Assembly (NCBI GenBank): GCA_015296025.1 | Contig: DVDZ01000073.1 | Coordinates: 1 to 45,879 of the forward strand | From: Thermosynechococcus sp. M46_R2017_013 | GTDB lineage: Bacteria; Cyanobacteriota; Cyanobacteriia; Thermosynechococcales; Thermosynechococcaceae | DNA length: 45,879 bases | Direction: 5' to 3' | Shown: positions 10,535 through 20,216 of the stretch, piece by piece | Numbering within the stretch: the stretch's first letter is position 1 | How the letters are laid out: each line of letters starts with the position of its first letter | The notes under the pieces: generated by a model | What the model was told of the DNA's origin: nothing | Databases searched by the model: none | Seen by the model: only the letters and a program-made list of their open reading frames with translations | Made by a program: the position numbers and the translations under genes

Positions 10535-10822
10535 CTTTTTGCAGTCCCTCCCTACCCCTTCAATGTCGATGAATGAGCAGCCCGCCAAGTCTATATTGCT
10601 TTGGGGCAGTTCATGGTCACGGCGGGTTTCTTGCCCCAAGAATACGACCGTCTTTTCGATCTACCCGCCCAGGGTTATTATGCAGTTGTGCTCGGTGCAG
10701 CGGGCTATCGTGCAGCTGATGATCCCTATGCCCCCCTACCCAAGGGATGCTGTCCCTTAGAGGTGGTTGTGGAAGTGTGCTCCCGTTTCCCCATTGACCC
10801 CGTTAGACATAGGCTAAGCTAG
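10535..10822 (+). pseudogene. nitroreductase-family relic (N-terminus missing, in-frame TGA, internal deletion)
   Basis: Frame 2 reads PYPFNVDE*AARQVYIALGQFMVTAGFLPQEYDRLFDLPAQGYYAVVLGAAGYRAADDPYAPLPKGCCPLEVVVEVC, resembling the C-terminal half of flavin nitroreductases. Confidence 0.65.
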
Positions 10823-10846
10823 AAATAGCTCGGTACAAACGCTTGT

Positions 10847-11464
10847 ATGTCTTTGCACCCCGATGATTCCATCGACCCCAATTTAGTCGATTTAGAAATT
10901 GCTCCCACCACCAAAGAAGAAGAGCGGGCTGAACCCATCAATATTATTATTCGCGAGATGGGCATTGATGACATTGCCCCTGTGTTTCACCTAGGCGAAG
11001 AACTCTTCACGAGTGATCTATATCCCTCACTCTATCGCATCTGGGATGAATGGGAGGTTATTGGTTTCTACAATACCGATCCAGAATACTGTCTTGTGGC
11101 CGAAGCCGACGCGCAAGTGGTAGGGTTTATTTTGGGCACAATTATTAGCAAGGCTCCTTGGGTCTATGGCTACATTAACTGGCTGGGGGTACATCCGCAG
11201 TATCAACGGCGGGGCATTGCCGACAGGCTTGTGGATAAGCTCATTGAACGCATGATTGAAGAGGGGGCGCGGTTTATGCTGGTGGACACTGACCCTGCCA
11301 ATACCCCCGCAGTGAAGTTTTTTACCCGTAAGGGCTTTGGTAATCCCCGGCGGCATGTCTTTTTTTCGTTAAACTTAACCAAGCACGAAATCTATGGCCG
11401 ATTGATTGCCTACGAGCGCGATCGCTCCGAGCGATTGACCTATCGGCGTCCCCGCCGCCGTTAA
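10847..11464 (+). CDS. GNAT family N-acetyltransferase (RimI-like)
   Basis: IREMGIDDIAPVFHLGEELF...VVGFILGTII...LGVHPQYQRRGIADRLVDKLIERM acetyl-CoA binding motif. Confidence 0.9.
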   Translation: MSLHPDDSIDPNLVDLEIAPTTKEEERAEPINIIIREMGIDDIAPVFHLGEELFTSDLYPSLYRIWDEWEVIGFYNTDPEYCLVAEADAQVVGFILGTIISKAPWVYGYINWLGVHPQYQRRGIADRLVDKLIERMIEEGARFMLVDTDPANTPAVKFFTRKGFGNPRRHVFFSLNLTKHEIYGRLIAYERDRSERLTYRRPRRR

Positions 11465-11496
11465 AACACTTAGATAGTTGTAGTTGTTCCTTGGAG

Positions 11497-11775
11497 GTGT
11501 CTGCCCCGGTGGCTCTTTCCCCTGCCCCCTCAGGTGAGGTTTCTCTTCCTGCCCACATTCATTACGAGCTAGCGCTGCAAATTTTGGAACAGGCTTCCTT
11601 GCCCGCTCTGCCTGCCAACTCCAATGCTTATCGGCAGCTCCATAGTGCTGTGATTCATCTGCGCAAAGCCCTACGATTGCAAAAGCAGTTTGAGGAAGAA
11701 TGGCAATTGAGTGGCGGCAGGGTCGAGTACCAGTGGTCGCTGAATCGCGATCGCCCCCGGTCTCAAACCAAATAG
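11497..11775 (+). CDS. conserved cyanobacterial protein (DUF5340-like)
   Basis: LPAHIHYELALQILEQASLPALPANSNAYRQLHSAVIHLRKAL...VEYQWSLN; start uncertain (TTG 11491 or GTG 11497). Confidence 0.55.
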   Translation: MSAPVALSPAPSGEVSLPAHIHYELALQILEQASLPALPANSNAYRQLHSAVIHLRKALRLQKQFEEEWQLSGGRVEYQWSLNRDRPRSQTK

Positions 11776-12659
11776 CCCAGTCCCAAGAGCAAACCACTCC
11801 AAAAATGCAGTTGCACGGCAATAAACTTTGAATTCTTGATCTGCTCAGGTACGCCATGAAATTGCGCCATCCGCTGGCACAGATAAATCGCCCAAGGCAG
11901 CGAACTTAAAGCTAGCAACGTTGGCCACGGCAGGATTCGCGATGCCACGCTGACCACCAAAACACCGTAAAAAAGACCACAGGCACCATAGACTAGTTGG
12001 GCACTGCGAGCCGTCCCTAGGCGCACGACGGGGGAATATTTGCCGGCGGCTAGATCATCAGCCACTTGGTGAAAGTGGGAGCAAAAAAGAATCAGCGTTG
12101 TGGTCAGACCATTGAGGATAGCCACCGGCCAAATACTGGGGCTAAAGGTTTGCACTTGGCTATAGTAGGCAGCAGCGATCGCCAAAGGGCCAAAGCAGAA
12201 AAAACAAATCGGCTCCCCCAAGCCCAAATAGCCCAAGCGAAAGGGCGGGCCTTGGTAGCTATAGCCGAGGACGCAGCAGAGCAATACCAACCCTAAAACC
12301 GTTGCATCCTGCTGTAGCCAACTAATGGCCACAATCCCCAGTAGTCCCAAGAGTAAACAGAGATTGCTCAGCCAAAAGATGAGTTGTTTTTTGCCCGTGA
12401 GATTGACCACGGAATGGTACTTGTGGCGATCAATGCCGGTCTCGGCATCAAACACATCATTACTCAAATTCAACCAGACCAAGATCAACACGGCCGCTGT
12501 GAGAAACAGACTAAAAGGCCACCAGTACACCCTTCCCGTCTCGGCGATCGCCACCGCCGTGCCCAGCCAAATGGGCATAACAGCCACGCTGTACATGGGA
12601 AGCTTAATTGCCGCCCACCACAAACGGAAGCGATCCATAGATTCTGACGGACAAACCAT
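11763..12659 (-). CDS. menA: 1,4-dihydroxy-2-naphthoate prenyltransferase (phylloquinone biosynthesis)
   Basis: UbiA-fold; NLSNDVFDAETGIDRHKYHSVVNLTG Asp-rich motif and multiple TM segments; alternative start at M 12638. Confidence 0.88.
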   Translation of the reverse strand: MVCPSESMDRFRLWWAAIKLPMYSVAVMPIWLGTAVAIAETGRVYWWPFSLFLTAAVLILVWLNLSNDVFDAETGIDRHKYHSVVNLTGKKQLIFWLSNLCLLLGLLGIVAISWLQQDATVLGLVLLCCVLGYSYQGPPFRLGYLGLGEPICFFCFGPLAIAAAYYSQVQTFSPSIWPVAILNGLTTTLILFCSHFHQVADDLAAGKYSPVVRLGTARSAQLVYGACGLFYGVLVVSVASRILPWPTLLALSSLPWAIYLCQRMAQFHGVPEQIKNSKFIAVQLHFWSGLLLGLGYLV

Positions 12660-12705
12660 CCCTTTAACTGCGAATCACATTGTTTAAGTTACCTTCGTCA
12701 GCATA

Positions 12706-13095
12706 TCATTCCTGCTTTTGCCCATCGATCGCTTGTTTCGCTGCCCAAATGGCTTGCCGCAATGCTGGATTATTGAGCTTATAGCTATAAATGCCCAACT
12801 CCCGCGCTAAGGCCACCAATTGGGAACGAGTCAGCCGCTCCAGCTCCGCGATCGTCAGTGTTTCAATAGTGGGTTGAGGAGGGCGCAGTTGGCGTTCAAG
12901 AGCCGCCACTTGCTCTTCTAGGGCACGCAGTCGCTGCAAAACCGTGGGACAGGCAATCTCCATCGGCTGAAGAGATTGTTGTAAAATTTTACGAATTGCC
13001 TCACTAAGGGAACCATATCCCTGCTGCACTTGCCAGCGTTGCAGTTGGCCATAGAGTTCAGCATCTAAACGCAGTGTGATCTTTTTGTGGCGCAT
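12706..13095 (-). CDS. ribbon-helix-helix N-terminal protein with SAP/Rho-N-like C-terminal segment
   Basis: MRHKKITLRLDAELYGQLQRWQVQQGYGSLSEAIRKILQQ (RHH-like); C-terminal TIAELERLTRSQLVALARELGIYSYKLNNPALRQAI. Confidence 0.65.
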   Translation of the reverse strand: MRHKKITLRLDAELYGQLQRWQVQQGYGSLSEAIRKILQQSLQPMEIACPTVLQRLRALEEQVAALERQLRPPQPTIETLTIAELERLTRSQLVALARELGIYSYKLNNPALRQAIWAAKQAIDGQKQE

Positions 13096-13178
13096 GCCTG
13101 AAATTGTGACATACTCCCGACCCTCATGCTTTGTATAGAGGGCGAGCTTTTCCAGTCTTTTGACCTGCGTATTTTATA

Positions 13179-13445
13179 GTGAGCCGATGTCCTAGGCCCA
13201 CTTTTTTGACCACAAAATATCGTTGCAAAGTGTTCAGTCCACATCCTGTTTTGGCGCTGCCCAAGTTCATTGACAACCTGAAGTCTGTCCCTAATTGTAG
13301 GCTGTGGGTGAATAAGTTCTATGGGAAGTCGGTGCTTTGGGATGAGTCCTACTTCATCGCCAATGGTGGAGCGGTGGAAGCGTTATATTGAGCAGCAAGA
13401 GCGCAAGGCTTCCCGCCGATTAGCTAAAAAAAACCGACAAACTTA
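13179..13445 (+). pseudogene. IS200/IS605-type TnpA relic (internally deleted and frameshifted)
   Basis: TFLTTKYRCKVFSP...LPKFIDNLKSVPNCRLWVNKFYGKSVLWDESYFIANGGA then shifted frame RYIEQQERKASRRLAKKN; matches the N- and C-terminal ends of Y1 transposases (KYRRKVF..., VLWSPSYFIASCGGA..., YIEQQ). Confidence 0.65.
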
Positions 13446-13457
13446 CTCAGTCTGTCG
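13433..13457 (+). other. hairpin CCGACA-N13-TGTCGG at the end of the TnpA relic
   Basis: ccgacaaacttactcagtctgtcgg. Confidence 0.5.
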
Positions 13458-13611
13458 GCTCGTTGTGTGTTCCCTGTTGATGACTCGGATAGTACTGAGT
13501 CACTATCTAGTATTACCTATCCCCCGATAGAATGACTGTGACGATGATCACAACTTAGCCGCCTTTTATTCTGTTTTGCCAGCGTCTCTCACTAGAATTC
13601 CTCAATTCCCT

Positions 13612-14637
13612 ATGACCTCTACCCTAGACGGTACGATTCTTTTGCCGCAGAAATCCCTCGGTGCTCCTCTGCGACGGCGTTTACTCCATGTGAATGGGAT
13701 AGGTAGCGATGTTGCCAAGCAACTGCGGGATTTGAACCGCCTTGCTGAACTTACAGCGACGCACCCTTTAGAAATTCGCGGCATTCACAATCAGACCCAC
13801 GGCTTCCAAGCGGATCTCTGGGAAAGTTTCCTCGGCAAGGCAGAACTTTATCGTTTTTGGCCGCAAACGCCAGCCCCAGACCCCAGCAAAGATCGCCGCT
13901 ATGAATATGCCAAACTCCTCAGCCAACTAGTGAGCAAAGATCTTGCCGATGATGCGGATATTCTGGCGATCGCTCAGCCTAGCCCACTGCAACAGCGTCC
14001 CCTTGATATCAACAGTGCCGCTGACTTAACAAAACTCCTTGACCTATCGTTCCTACAAAAATTGGGCTGGGGAGATTTTGCCCAGTATCTTTACGGTGCC
14101 TTTCCAGCCGGCGCACCGCGCCCAACCTTACGGTTAGCCTATGAAATTGTCAAGGGATTACAAGCGGGGGCTGAATTGTATCTTGTTGCCCATAGCCAAG
14201 GGTTGATTATCACGGCTCTGGCCTGTCACATTGTCCGCCAATTGCTGCTGCCGCAAACGAAATGGATGGAGACTGTTCATCTCATTGGCTATGGACCGGC
14301 CATTTTCTTTGCTGATTTACCGCCAGAGCTACAGCCGCAAACCATCTTAATTCAACACCGTCAAGACGTGGTGGCCGAAACCCTAAGCAATCTCCGCAAT
14401 GTGGATTTGTGGACTAACTTGCAAGCCCAGATGGAAAAAGCCATTCACTACGCCGATGATCTGCTGAAAGTTCTCGGTCAAGATAGCCACCACTCTGCCA
14501 GTTTCTATTTGGGACTACAGGACAGCCCCAGCAGCCGGCGATCGGCAGAATTAATCCAAATTTTATTAACACAAAGTTGGACAGTTACCCCTAGCCTTGG
14601 CGTCCTTAGAGGCACGCGGCTGATCCTTGAACTTTAG
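13612..14637 (+). CDS. uncharacterized protein with alpha/beta-hydrolase-like nucleophile motif
   Basis: VNGIGSD...GIHNQTHGF...LYLVAHSQGLIITALACHIV (G/H-x-S-x-G like: AHSQG); ATG 13612. Confidence 0.6.
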   Translation: MTSTLDGTILLPQKSLGAPLRRRLLHVNGIGSDVAKQLRDLNRLAELTATHPLEIRGIHNQTHGFQADLWESFLGKAELYRFWPQTPAPDPSKDRRYEYAKLLSQLVSKDLADDADILAIAQPSPLQQRPLDINSAADLTKLLDLSFLQKLGWGDFAQYLYGAFPAGAPRPTLRLAYEIVKGLQAGAELYLVAHSQGLIITALACHIVRQLLLPQTKWMETVHLIGYGPAIFFADLPPELQPQTILIQHRQDVVAETLSNLRNVDLWTNLQAQMEKAIHYADDLLKVLGQDSHHSASFYLGLQDSPSSRRSAELIQILLTQSWTVTPSLGVLRGTRLILEL

Positions 14638-14707
14638 CGGATGAGTGGCAGAAGCGGCTATCCTAGTAAAGAGAAAGAAATACAAAGAAGGACGAAATAG
14701 AACGCAG

Positions 14708-16855
14708 ATGAAGGGTCTAGAAAAAATTATCCCCCTAGATGGACGGGATATTAAAGTAGTATTGCAAAAATTTGCCCCCCAAGCCGCCGGTTCCCTTCTC
14801 ATTAGTTCGGGGGAAACGGCTGTACTGGTGACAGCAAATCGTGCCGCCCCACGGGAAGGCATTGATTTTTTACCCCTTGTAGTGGATTACGAAGAGCGTC
14901 TCTATGCTGCTGGGCGGATTCCAGGGGGTTTTTTACGGCGTGAGGGCCGCCCTCCAGAAAAAGCCATTCTCATTGGTCGCCTCATTGATCGACCGCTGCG
15001 CCCCCTTTTTCCCCAATGGCTGCGGGATGATCTCCAAGTGGTTGCTACTACGGTTTCCTTGGATGAAAATGTTCCCCCCGATGTATTGGCGGTAACAGGA
15101 GCTTCGATCGCCGTTCTTTTGGCACAAATTCCCTTTAATGGTCCGATGGCGGCGGTGCGGGTTGGACTCGTGGGGGATGAGTTTGTTATCAACCCGACGT
15201 ACAAAGAAATTGAGCGCGGTGGCTTAGATCTGGTCGTGGCCGGATCTCCCGATGGCGTGGTGATGGTGGAGGCCGGCGCCAATGAACTGCCAGAAGCTGA
15301 CATGATTGAAGCCATTGACTTTGGCTATGAAGTGATCCAAGACTTGATTCAAGCGCAGCGAGATCTTCTGCAGGATCTGGGGATTGATATTGTCAAAGCT
15401 GAGCCACCCGCGATCGACCCGACATTGGAAAACTTCATCTACAATTGCGCTGTTGAACCGGTCAAAGCTATTCTCAAACGCTTTGAAAAGGACAAAAATG
15501 TCCGCGATGCTGCCCTCGATGAGGTGCAAGGGGCGATCGCCCAGGAAATTGCTGCTCTTCCAGAGGATCACCCCGTGGCGGTGGCTGCCACTGCAAATCC
15601 AAAAGCCCTGCCCACCCTCTTTAAGGCCGTCACCAAAAAACTCATGCGGCAGCAGATTATTGAAGAAGGGGTGCGAATTGATGGCCGGCGCCTAGATGAG
15701 GTGCGTCCAATTTGGTGTGAAGTGGGCGTTCTCCCAGAGCGAGTTCACGGCAGTGCCCTCTTCAATCGCGGTTTGACCCAAGTGATGTCCGTCACCACCC
15801 TAGGTTCTCCTGCCGATGCTCAAGCTCTCGATGATCTACATCCTGAGGACAGCAAGCGTTATCTGCACCACTACAACTTTCCCCCCTACTCCGTAGGTGA
15901 AGTCAAGCCCCTGCGATCGCCGGGGCGACGCGAAATTGGTCATGGTGCTCTGGCGGAGCGCGCCCTTGAACCAGTTCTTCCACCCAAGGAGGAATTTCCC
16001 TACGTGATCCGCGTAGTATCGGAGGTGCTGTCTTCCGATGGTTCTACGTCCATGGGATCCGTTTGTGGTTCCACCCTCTCTTTGATGGACGCGGGGGTAC
16101 CGATCCGCAAACCCGTCAGTGGTGCGGCCATGGGACTGATCAAGGAAGGCAATGAGGTGCGCATCCTCACCGATATTCAGGGAATTGAAGACTTCCTTGG
16201 CGATATGGACTTCAAGGTGGCCGGTACCGATAGCGGCATCACCGCCCTGCAAATGGATATGAAAATCACCGGCTTGCCCATTGCCGTGATCAAGCAAGCA
16301 ATTGAGCAGGCGCGTCCGGCACGGCTCCATATCCTTGAGAAAATGTTGGCGGTGCTTGACAAACCGCGCCCACAACTGCCACCGAGTGCGCCACGGCTGC
16401 TGACTTTGCAAATTTCCCCGGATATGATCGGCCTTGTGATTGGGCCGGGGGGTAAAACTGTGCGTGGTATCTCCGAGCAATACAATGTCAAGGTGGACAT
16501 CAGTGAAGAGGGTCTGGTCACCATTACTGCCCCCAACGAAACCAACGCTAAGCAAGCCCGCGCTGCCATTGAGGGTTTAACACGAAAGCTCAACGCCGGT
16601 GATGTCTATCTAGGCAGGGTAACGCGGATTATTCCCATTGGTGCTTTTGTCGAGTTTCTCCCCGGCAAAGAAGGGATGATCCATATTTCCCAGTTGGCGG
16701 AATATCGCGTTGGCAAAGTCGAAGATGAAGTGAAAATTGGCGATGAAATTGTCGTCAAAATTCGTGAGGTGGACAGCAAAGGCCGCATTAACCTCACCCG
16801 CCTTGGTATTCATCCCGACGAAGCCGAAGCCGCCCGCAGTAGCTCCCTTTTCTAG
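14708..16855 (+). CDS. pnp: polyribonucleotide nucleotidyltransferase
   Basis: RNase PH repeats, KH domain [16 protein letters not shown]1 domain [34 protein letters not shown] 14708. Confidence 0.97.
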   Translation: MKGLEKIIPLDGRDIKVVLQKFAPQAAGSLLISSGETAVLVTANRAAPREGIDFLPLVVDYEERLYAAGRIPGGFLRREGRPPEKAILIGRLIDRPLRPLFPQWLRDDLQVVATTVSLDENVPPDVLAVTGASIAVLLAQIPFNGPMAAVRVGLVGDEFVINPTYKEIERGGLDLVVAGSPDGVVMVEAGANELPEADMIEAIDFGYEVIQDLIQAQRDLLQDLGIDIVKAEPPAIDPTLENFIYNCAVEPVKAILKRFEKDKNVRDAALDEVQGAIAQEIAALPEDHPVAVAATANPKALPTLFKAVTKKLMRQQIIEEGVRIDGRRLDEVRPIWCEVGVLPERVHGSALFNRGLTQVMSVTTLGSPADAQALDDLHPEDSKRYLHHYNFPPYSVGEVKPLRSPGRREIGHGALAERALEPVLPPKEEFPYVIRVVSEVLSSDGSTSMGSVCGSTLSLMDAGVPIRKPVSGAAMGLIKEGNEVRILTDIQGIEDFLGDMDFKVAGTDSGITALQMDMKITGLPIAVIKQAIEQARPARLHILEKMLAVLDKPRPQLPPSAPRLLTLQISPDMIGLVIGPGGKTVRGISEQYNVKVDISEEGLVTITAPNETNAKQARAAIEGLTRKLNAGDVYLGRVTRIIPIGAFVEFLPGKEGMIHISQLAEYRVGKVEDEVKIGDEIVVKIREVDSKGRINLTRLGIHPDEAEAARSSSLF

Positions 16856-16867
16856 CCCATTGTCACC

Positions 16868-19051
16868 ATGCCCCAGTCATCACCGCATACGTTCCTCTTG
16901 GAGGTGGGCACCGAGGATCTCCCCGCCCGCTTTGTCAGTAGTGCGCTGCGCCAGTGGTACACCTTGATTCCGCAAACCCTGAAGGAACAGGGACTCACAG
17001 GAACCGTCAACGTTTGGGCGACCCCGCGCCGCTTGGCGGTGCTGATTGAGGGGTTGCCTCCCCAACAGCCGGATCAAGCCATTGAGATCAAAGGACCAGC
17101 AGCCACTGCGGCCTTTCGCGAGGGGGAACCAACGCCTGCTCTTCTGGGTTTCCTGCGATCGCGCCAAGGCCGCCTCGAAGATATCGAAATCCGCGCCACC
17201 GAAAAGGGGGAGGTGGTCTATCTCAAGCAGGTTCGCCCTGGTCAACCCACCCCCCAACTCTTGACTGAGTTGGCGCAGCAGTGGATTGCTGCCCTTGAGG
17301 GTGCTCGCTTCATGCGCTGGGGGGATGGGGATTTGCGCTTTTCCCGTCCCATTCGTTGGCTGGTGCTACTGTGGGATGAGCAGGTGCTGCCCTTGGTTTT
17401 GGAGAGCCATTCTGTGCGCATTGCCAGCGATCGCACCACCTATGGCCATCGCGTACTTTCCCAGGGGACTATTGCCCTCAACCTTGCCCAAGAGTATGAA
17501 TCTACCCTGAAAACGGCGGGGGTTTTGGTGAATCCAGAAGTCCGCCAGCAACGGATTCGCGAGCAAATTGCCGCCCTTGCCCAGGAGGCGGGGGGATGGG
17601 TGGATTTGGCGGTACCCCTTTTGGAGGAAGTGACCCACTTAGTGGAATGGCCGACGGCTCTCTTGGGAAATTTTGAATCGCGATTTCTGGCTTTGCCCCT
17701 TGAGGTAATTACCACCGTCTTGGTGTCCCATCAGCGGTATTTTCCCGTGTACACCGATGCGACGCGCCAAGCCCTGCTGCCGCTTTTCATCACGATTAGT
17801 AATGGCGACCCAGCGGCAACTCCTTTGATTCGTGCCGGCAATGAACGGGTAATTCGTGCCCGCCTAGCGGACGCGGAGTTCTTCTACAGGGCGGATACGG
17901 CACAGCCCCTAGAGCACTATCGGGCAAAACTGGCCACTGTTACATTCCAAGATGAACTGGGGTCTATGGCGGACAAGGTGGAGCGGATAACCGCCCTGGC
18001 AAGGCAAATGGCAACGGCATTAAATTGCCCTGCTGAAGAAGTGGCACTGATTGAGCGCACGGCTTCTCTGTGCAAGGCTGACCTTGTGACCCAAATGGTG
18101 GGGGAATTTCCTGAGCTGCAGGGCTACATGGGACAGGTCTATGCCACAGTTGGCGGCGAAGCCCCGGCAGTGGCCACGGGAATTTTTGAACATTATCTGC
18201 CTCGTTTTGCTGGCGATCGCCCCCCCCAAACTCTTACGGGTCAGGTGGTGGGGTTAGCCGATCGCTTGGATACTTTAGTTTGCCTCTTTGGCATTGGCCT
18301 GTGTCCTACGGGTTCGTCAGATCCCTTTGCTCTACGGCGAGCTGCCAATGCGGTGATCACAATCCTCTGGCAGGGAGAACATCACCTAAATCTCTTGGCT
18401 TTCCTTCATGAATTGGCCCAAACCTTTTGTCGCCAGTTTACCGCCAAGCTCAGTGCCACTGATTTAGAGCAGCAACTGCGGCAATTTTTTAGTCAACGGC
18501 TGCGAACCTTGCTCCAAGAAGATCTTGGCATTGAGTATGACCTAGTGAATGCAGTCATTCCAGAGGATCAGCCGGAGTTGCAGACTCGTGCCCTCAAGGA
18601 TGTGGTTGATGCCCGCGATCGCGCCCAATTTCTGCAAAAATTGCGCCAATCTGGTGAACTCATGGCCATTTACCCCACTGTCAACCGGGCGGCTCGTTTG
18701 GCACGTCAAGGCACCCTAGGCACGGATAGTCTGAATATTCGTGCAGTCAAGGCCAAGCACCTGGAAGCCCCCATTGAAAAGGAATTCTATGCTGCCCTTA
18801 AAAACCTCTTGCCCACAGTGCAACAAGCCCAAGCCCGGCGTGCCTATGGGGAAATTGTAGCGGCTTTAACCACCCTTGCCCCCATTGTCAGTCGCTTCTT
18901 TGATGGGGAAGAAAGTGTTCTTGTGATGGCAGAGGATGCGACCCTGCGAGCCAATCGTTTAGCGCTCCTTGGTTTGTTGCGCAACTGTGCGGCAATTATT
19001 GGCGATTTTGGGGCGATCGTGCAAACAGAAAGTGTTGCATCAAGCCCATAA
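16868..19051 (+). CDS. glyS: glycine--tRNA ligase beta subunit
   Basis: FLLEVGTEDLPARFV...ARFMRWGDGDLRFSRPIRWLVLL; HD-like VATGIFEHYLPRFAGD. Confidence 0.96.
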   Translation: MPQSSPHTFLLEVGTEDLPARFVSSALRQWYTLIPQTLKEQGLTGTVNVWATPRRLAVLIEGLPPQQPDQAIEIKGPAATAAFREGEPTPALLGFLRSRQGRLEDIEIRATEKGEVVYLKQVRPGQPTPQLLTELAQQWIAALEGARFMRWGDGDLRFSRPIRWLVLLWDEQVLPLVLESHSVRIASDRTTYGHRVLSQGTIALNLAQEYESTLKTAGVLVNPEVRQQRIREQIAALAQEAGGWVDLAVPLLEEVTHLVEWPTALLGNFESRFLALPLEVITTVLVSHQRYFPVYTDATRQALLPLFITISNGDPAATPLIRAGNERVIRARLADAEFFYRADTAQPLEHYRAKLATVTFQDELGSMADKVERITALARQMATALNCPAEEVALIERTASLCKADLVTQMVGEFPELQGYMGQVYATVGGEAPAVATGIFEHYLPRFAGDRPPQTLTGQVVGLADRLDTLVCLFGIGLCPTGSSDPFALRRAANAVITILWQGEHHLNLLAFLHELAQTFCRQFTAKLSATDLEQQLRQFFSQRLRTLLQEDLGIEYDLVNAVIPEDQPELQTRALKDVVDARDRAQFLQKLRQSGELMAIYPTVNRAARLARQGTLGTDSLNIRAVKAKHLEAPIEKEFYAALKNLLPTVQQAQARRAYGEIVAALTTLAPIVSRFFDGEESVLVMAEDATLRANRLALLGLLRNCAAIIGDFGAIVQTESVASSP

Positions 19052-19195
19052 CTCTCACCACCTTTGCAATGTGCAAAAGTGTTGCTTAGCTCACAGCAGC
19101 AACGCATAATTGAGAGTACCCCAATTGAGAATTGCCGTGGCCTGTTCATCTGAGCAGTCGCTCAATTGGCATTTAGACTGTTTGCGAGAATTGTC

Positions 19196-20104
19196 ATGAC
19201 TGCTGAACCCCCAGCCAAGCGCCCCCGCGTCAAGAAGTCCCCAGCGACTCCGCCAACGCCTTCCTCTGAATTAGCAACGCCTCCCAAGTCTCGCCCAGAA
19301 ATTCTCGGTGTGGCCGCAGCGGATAGCCCAACCCCAAAACCGGACGTTGCCTCTGAAGAATCTGTTCCTCAGCAGGCAAAGGTTCTATCCCATCCCCAAC
19401 CGATCCCACCCCCCAGTGAACGAATGCAATATCGGGCGATCGGGGTTGTACGAGGTCGCTATGTGCCCACCTCGGAGGCGGAGTTCAACCGAGGAGTGAT
19501 GATTACTGAGGAGGGGACGGAAATTGAAACCGTCCTCTTGGGGCAGGTGATGAACCTGATCAAAAAATATCTCGACCTTAAGGAACCTCACCTCTGGGTA
19601 GTCTATCCCCGCACCCGTGACGTTGACAAAAAAGAGGTGAAACTCCACCTACAAATTGTTGGCGTATGGGAACCGCAGCGTCTGCAACAGGCCAATACCA
19701 CAGCAGTAGATCCGGGGGTTAATGACGGTTATTTTTCTATACGGGGCGAAGTGATCTTCAACTCCCAAGAGAAAAACTTTGTGGTCGTGAAAATTCAACA
19801 GTTGCCGCGGCGGCGGGGTGAAAAACCTAAAGCTTTCAAACTCAAACTGACAGGAACAGTACCTATGAAGTCGCCGGGGTACTTTTGGGACTTTCAGGTG
19901 CAGCGACAGGGGACAAATTTAGTCGTCCAAGAGGCAACGACGGTCGGTATTCTGCCACCCCGTAAGCTCAAAAAGTCCAAAAAAAAAGCCAAGGCACGGC
20001 CAGCCCGTCCCCACCGCCCGCAGCGTTCCGGTTCATCGCCAACATCGCCGCGTCCGGCCTCCTTGCGCCCTGCACGGCGATCGCCCAACCCACCCTTGAA
20101 CTAG
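19196..20104 (+). CDS. conserved cyanobacterial hypothetical protein with low-complexity N- and C-termini
   Basis: Pro/Ser-rich N-terminus, central AIGVVRGRYVPTSEAEFNRGVMITEEGTEIETVLLGQVMNLIKKYLDL, basic RP-rich tail. Confidence 0.7.
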   Translation: MTAEPPAKRPRVKKSPATPPTPSSELATPPKSRPEILGVAAADSPTPKPDVASEESVPQQAKVLSHPQPIPPPSERMQYRAIGVVRGRYVPTSEAEFNRGVMITEEGTEIETVLLGQVMNLIKKYLDLKEPHLWVVYPRTRDVDKKEVKLHLQIVGVWEPQRLQQANTTAVDPGVNDGYFSIRGEVIFNSQEKNFVVVKIQQLPRRRGEKPKAFKLKLTGTVPMKSPGYFWDFQVQRQGTNLVVQEATTVGILPPRKLKKSKKKAKARPARPHRPQRSGSSPTSPRPASLRPARRSPNPPLN

Positions 20105-20216
20105 CACCAAGGCATGGCTTGTCGAGGTGCTGTAAATTTTTGTAAATTTGTTCCACTGCCTACAACAACTTAGACACCCTACTTGATGATTTAGCCCACC
20201 TACTGCGAGGAACACC

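Noticed and set aside
15836-16555. 239-aa minus-strand ORF within pnp
   Set aside because: Antisense shadow of PNPase; low-complexity His/Gly-rich translation without homology signals.
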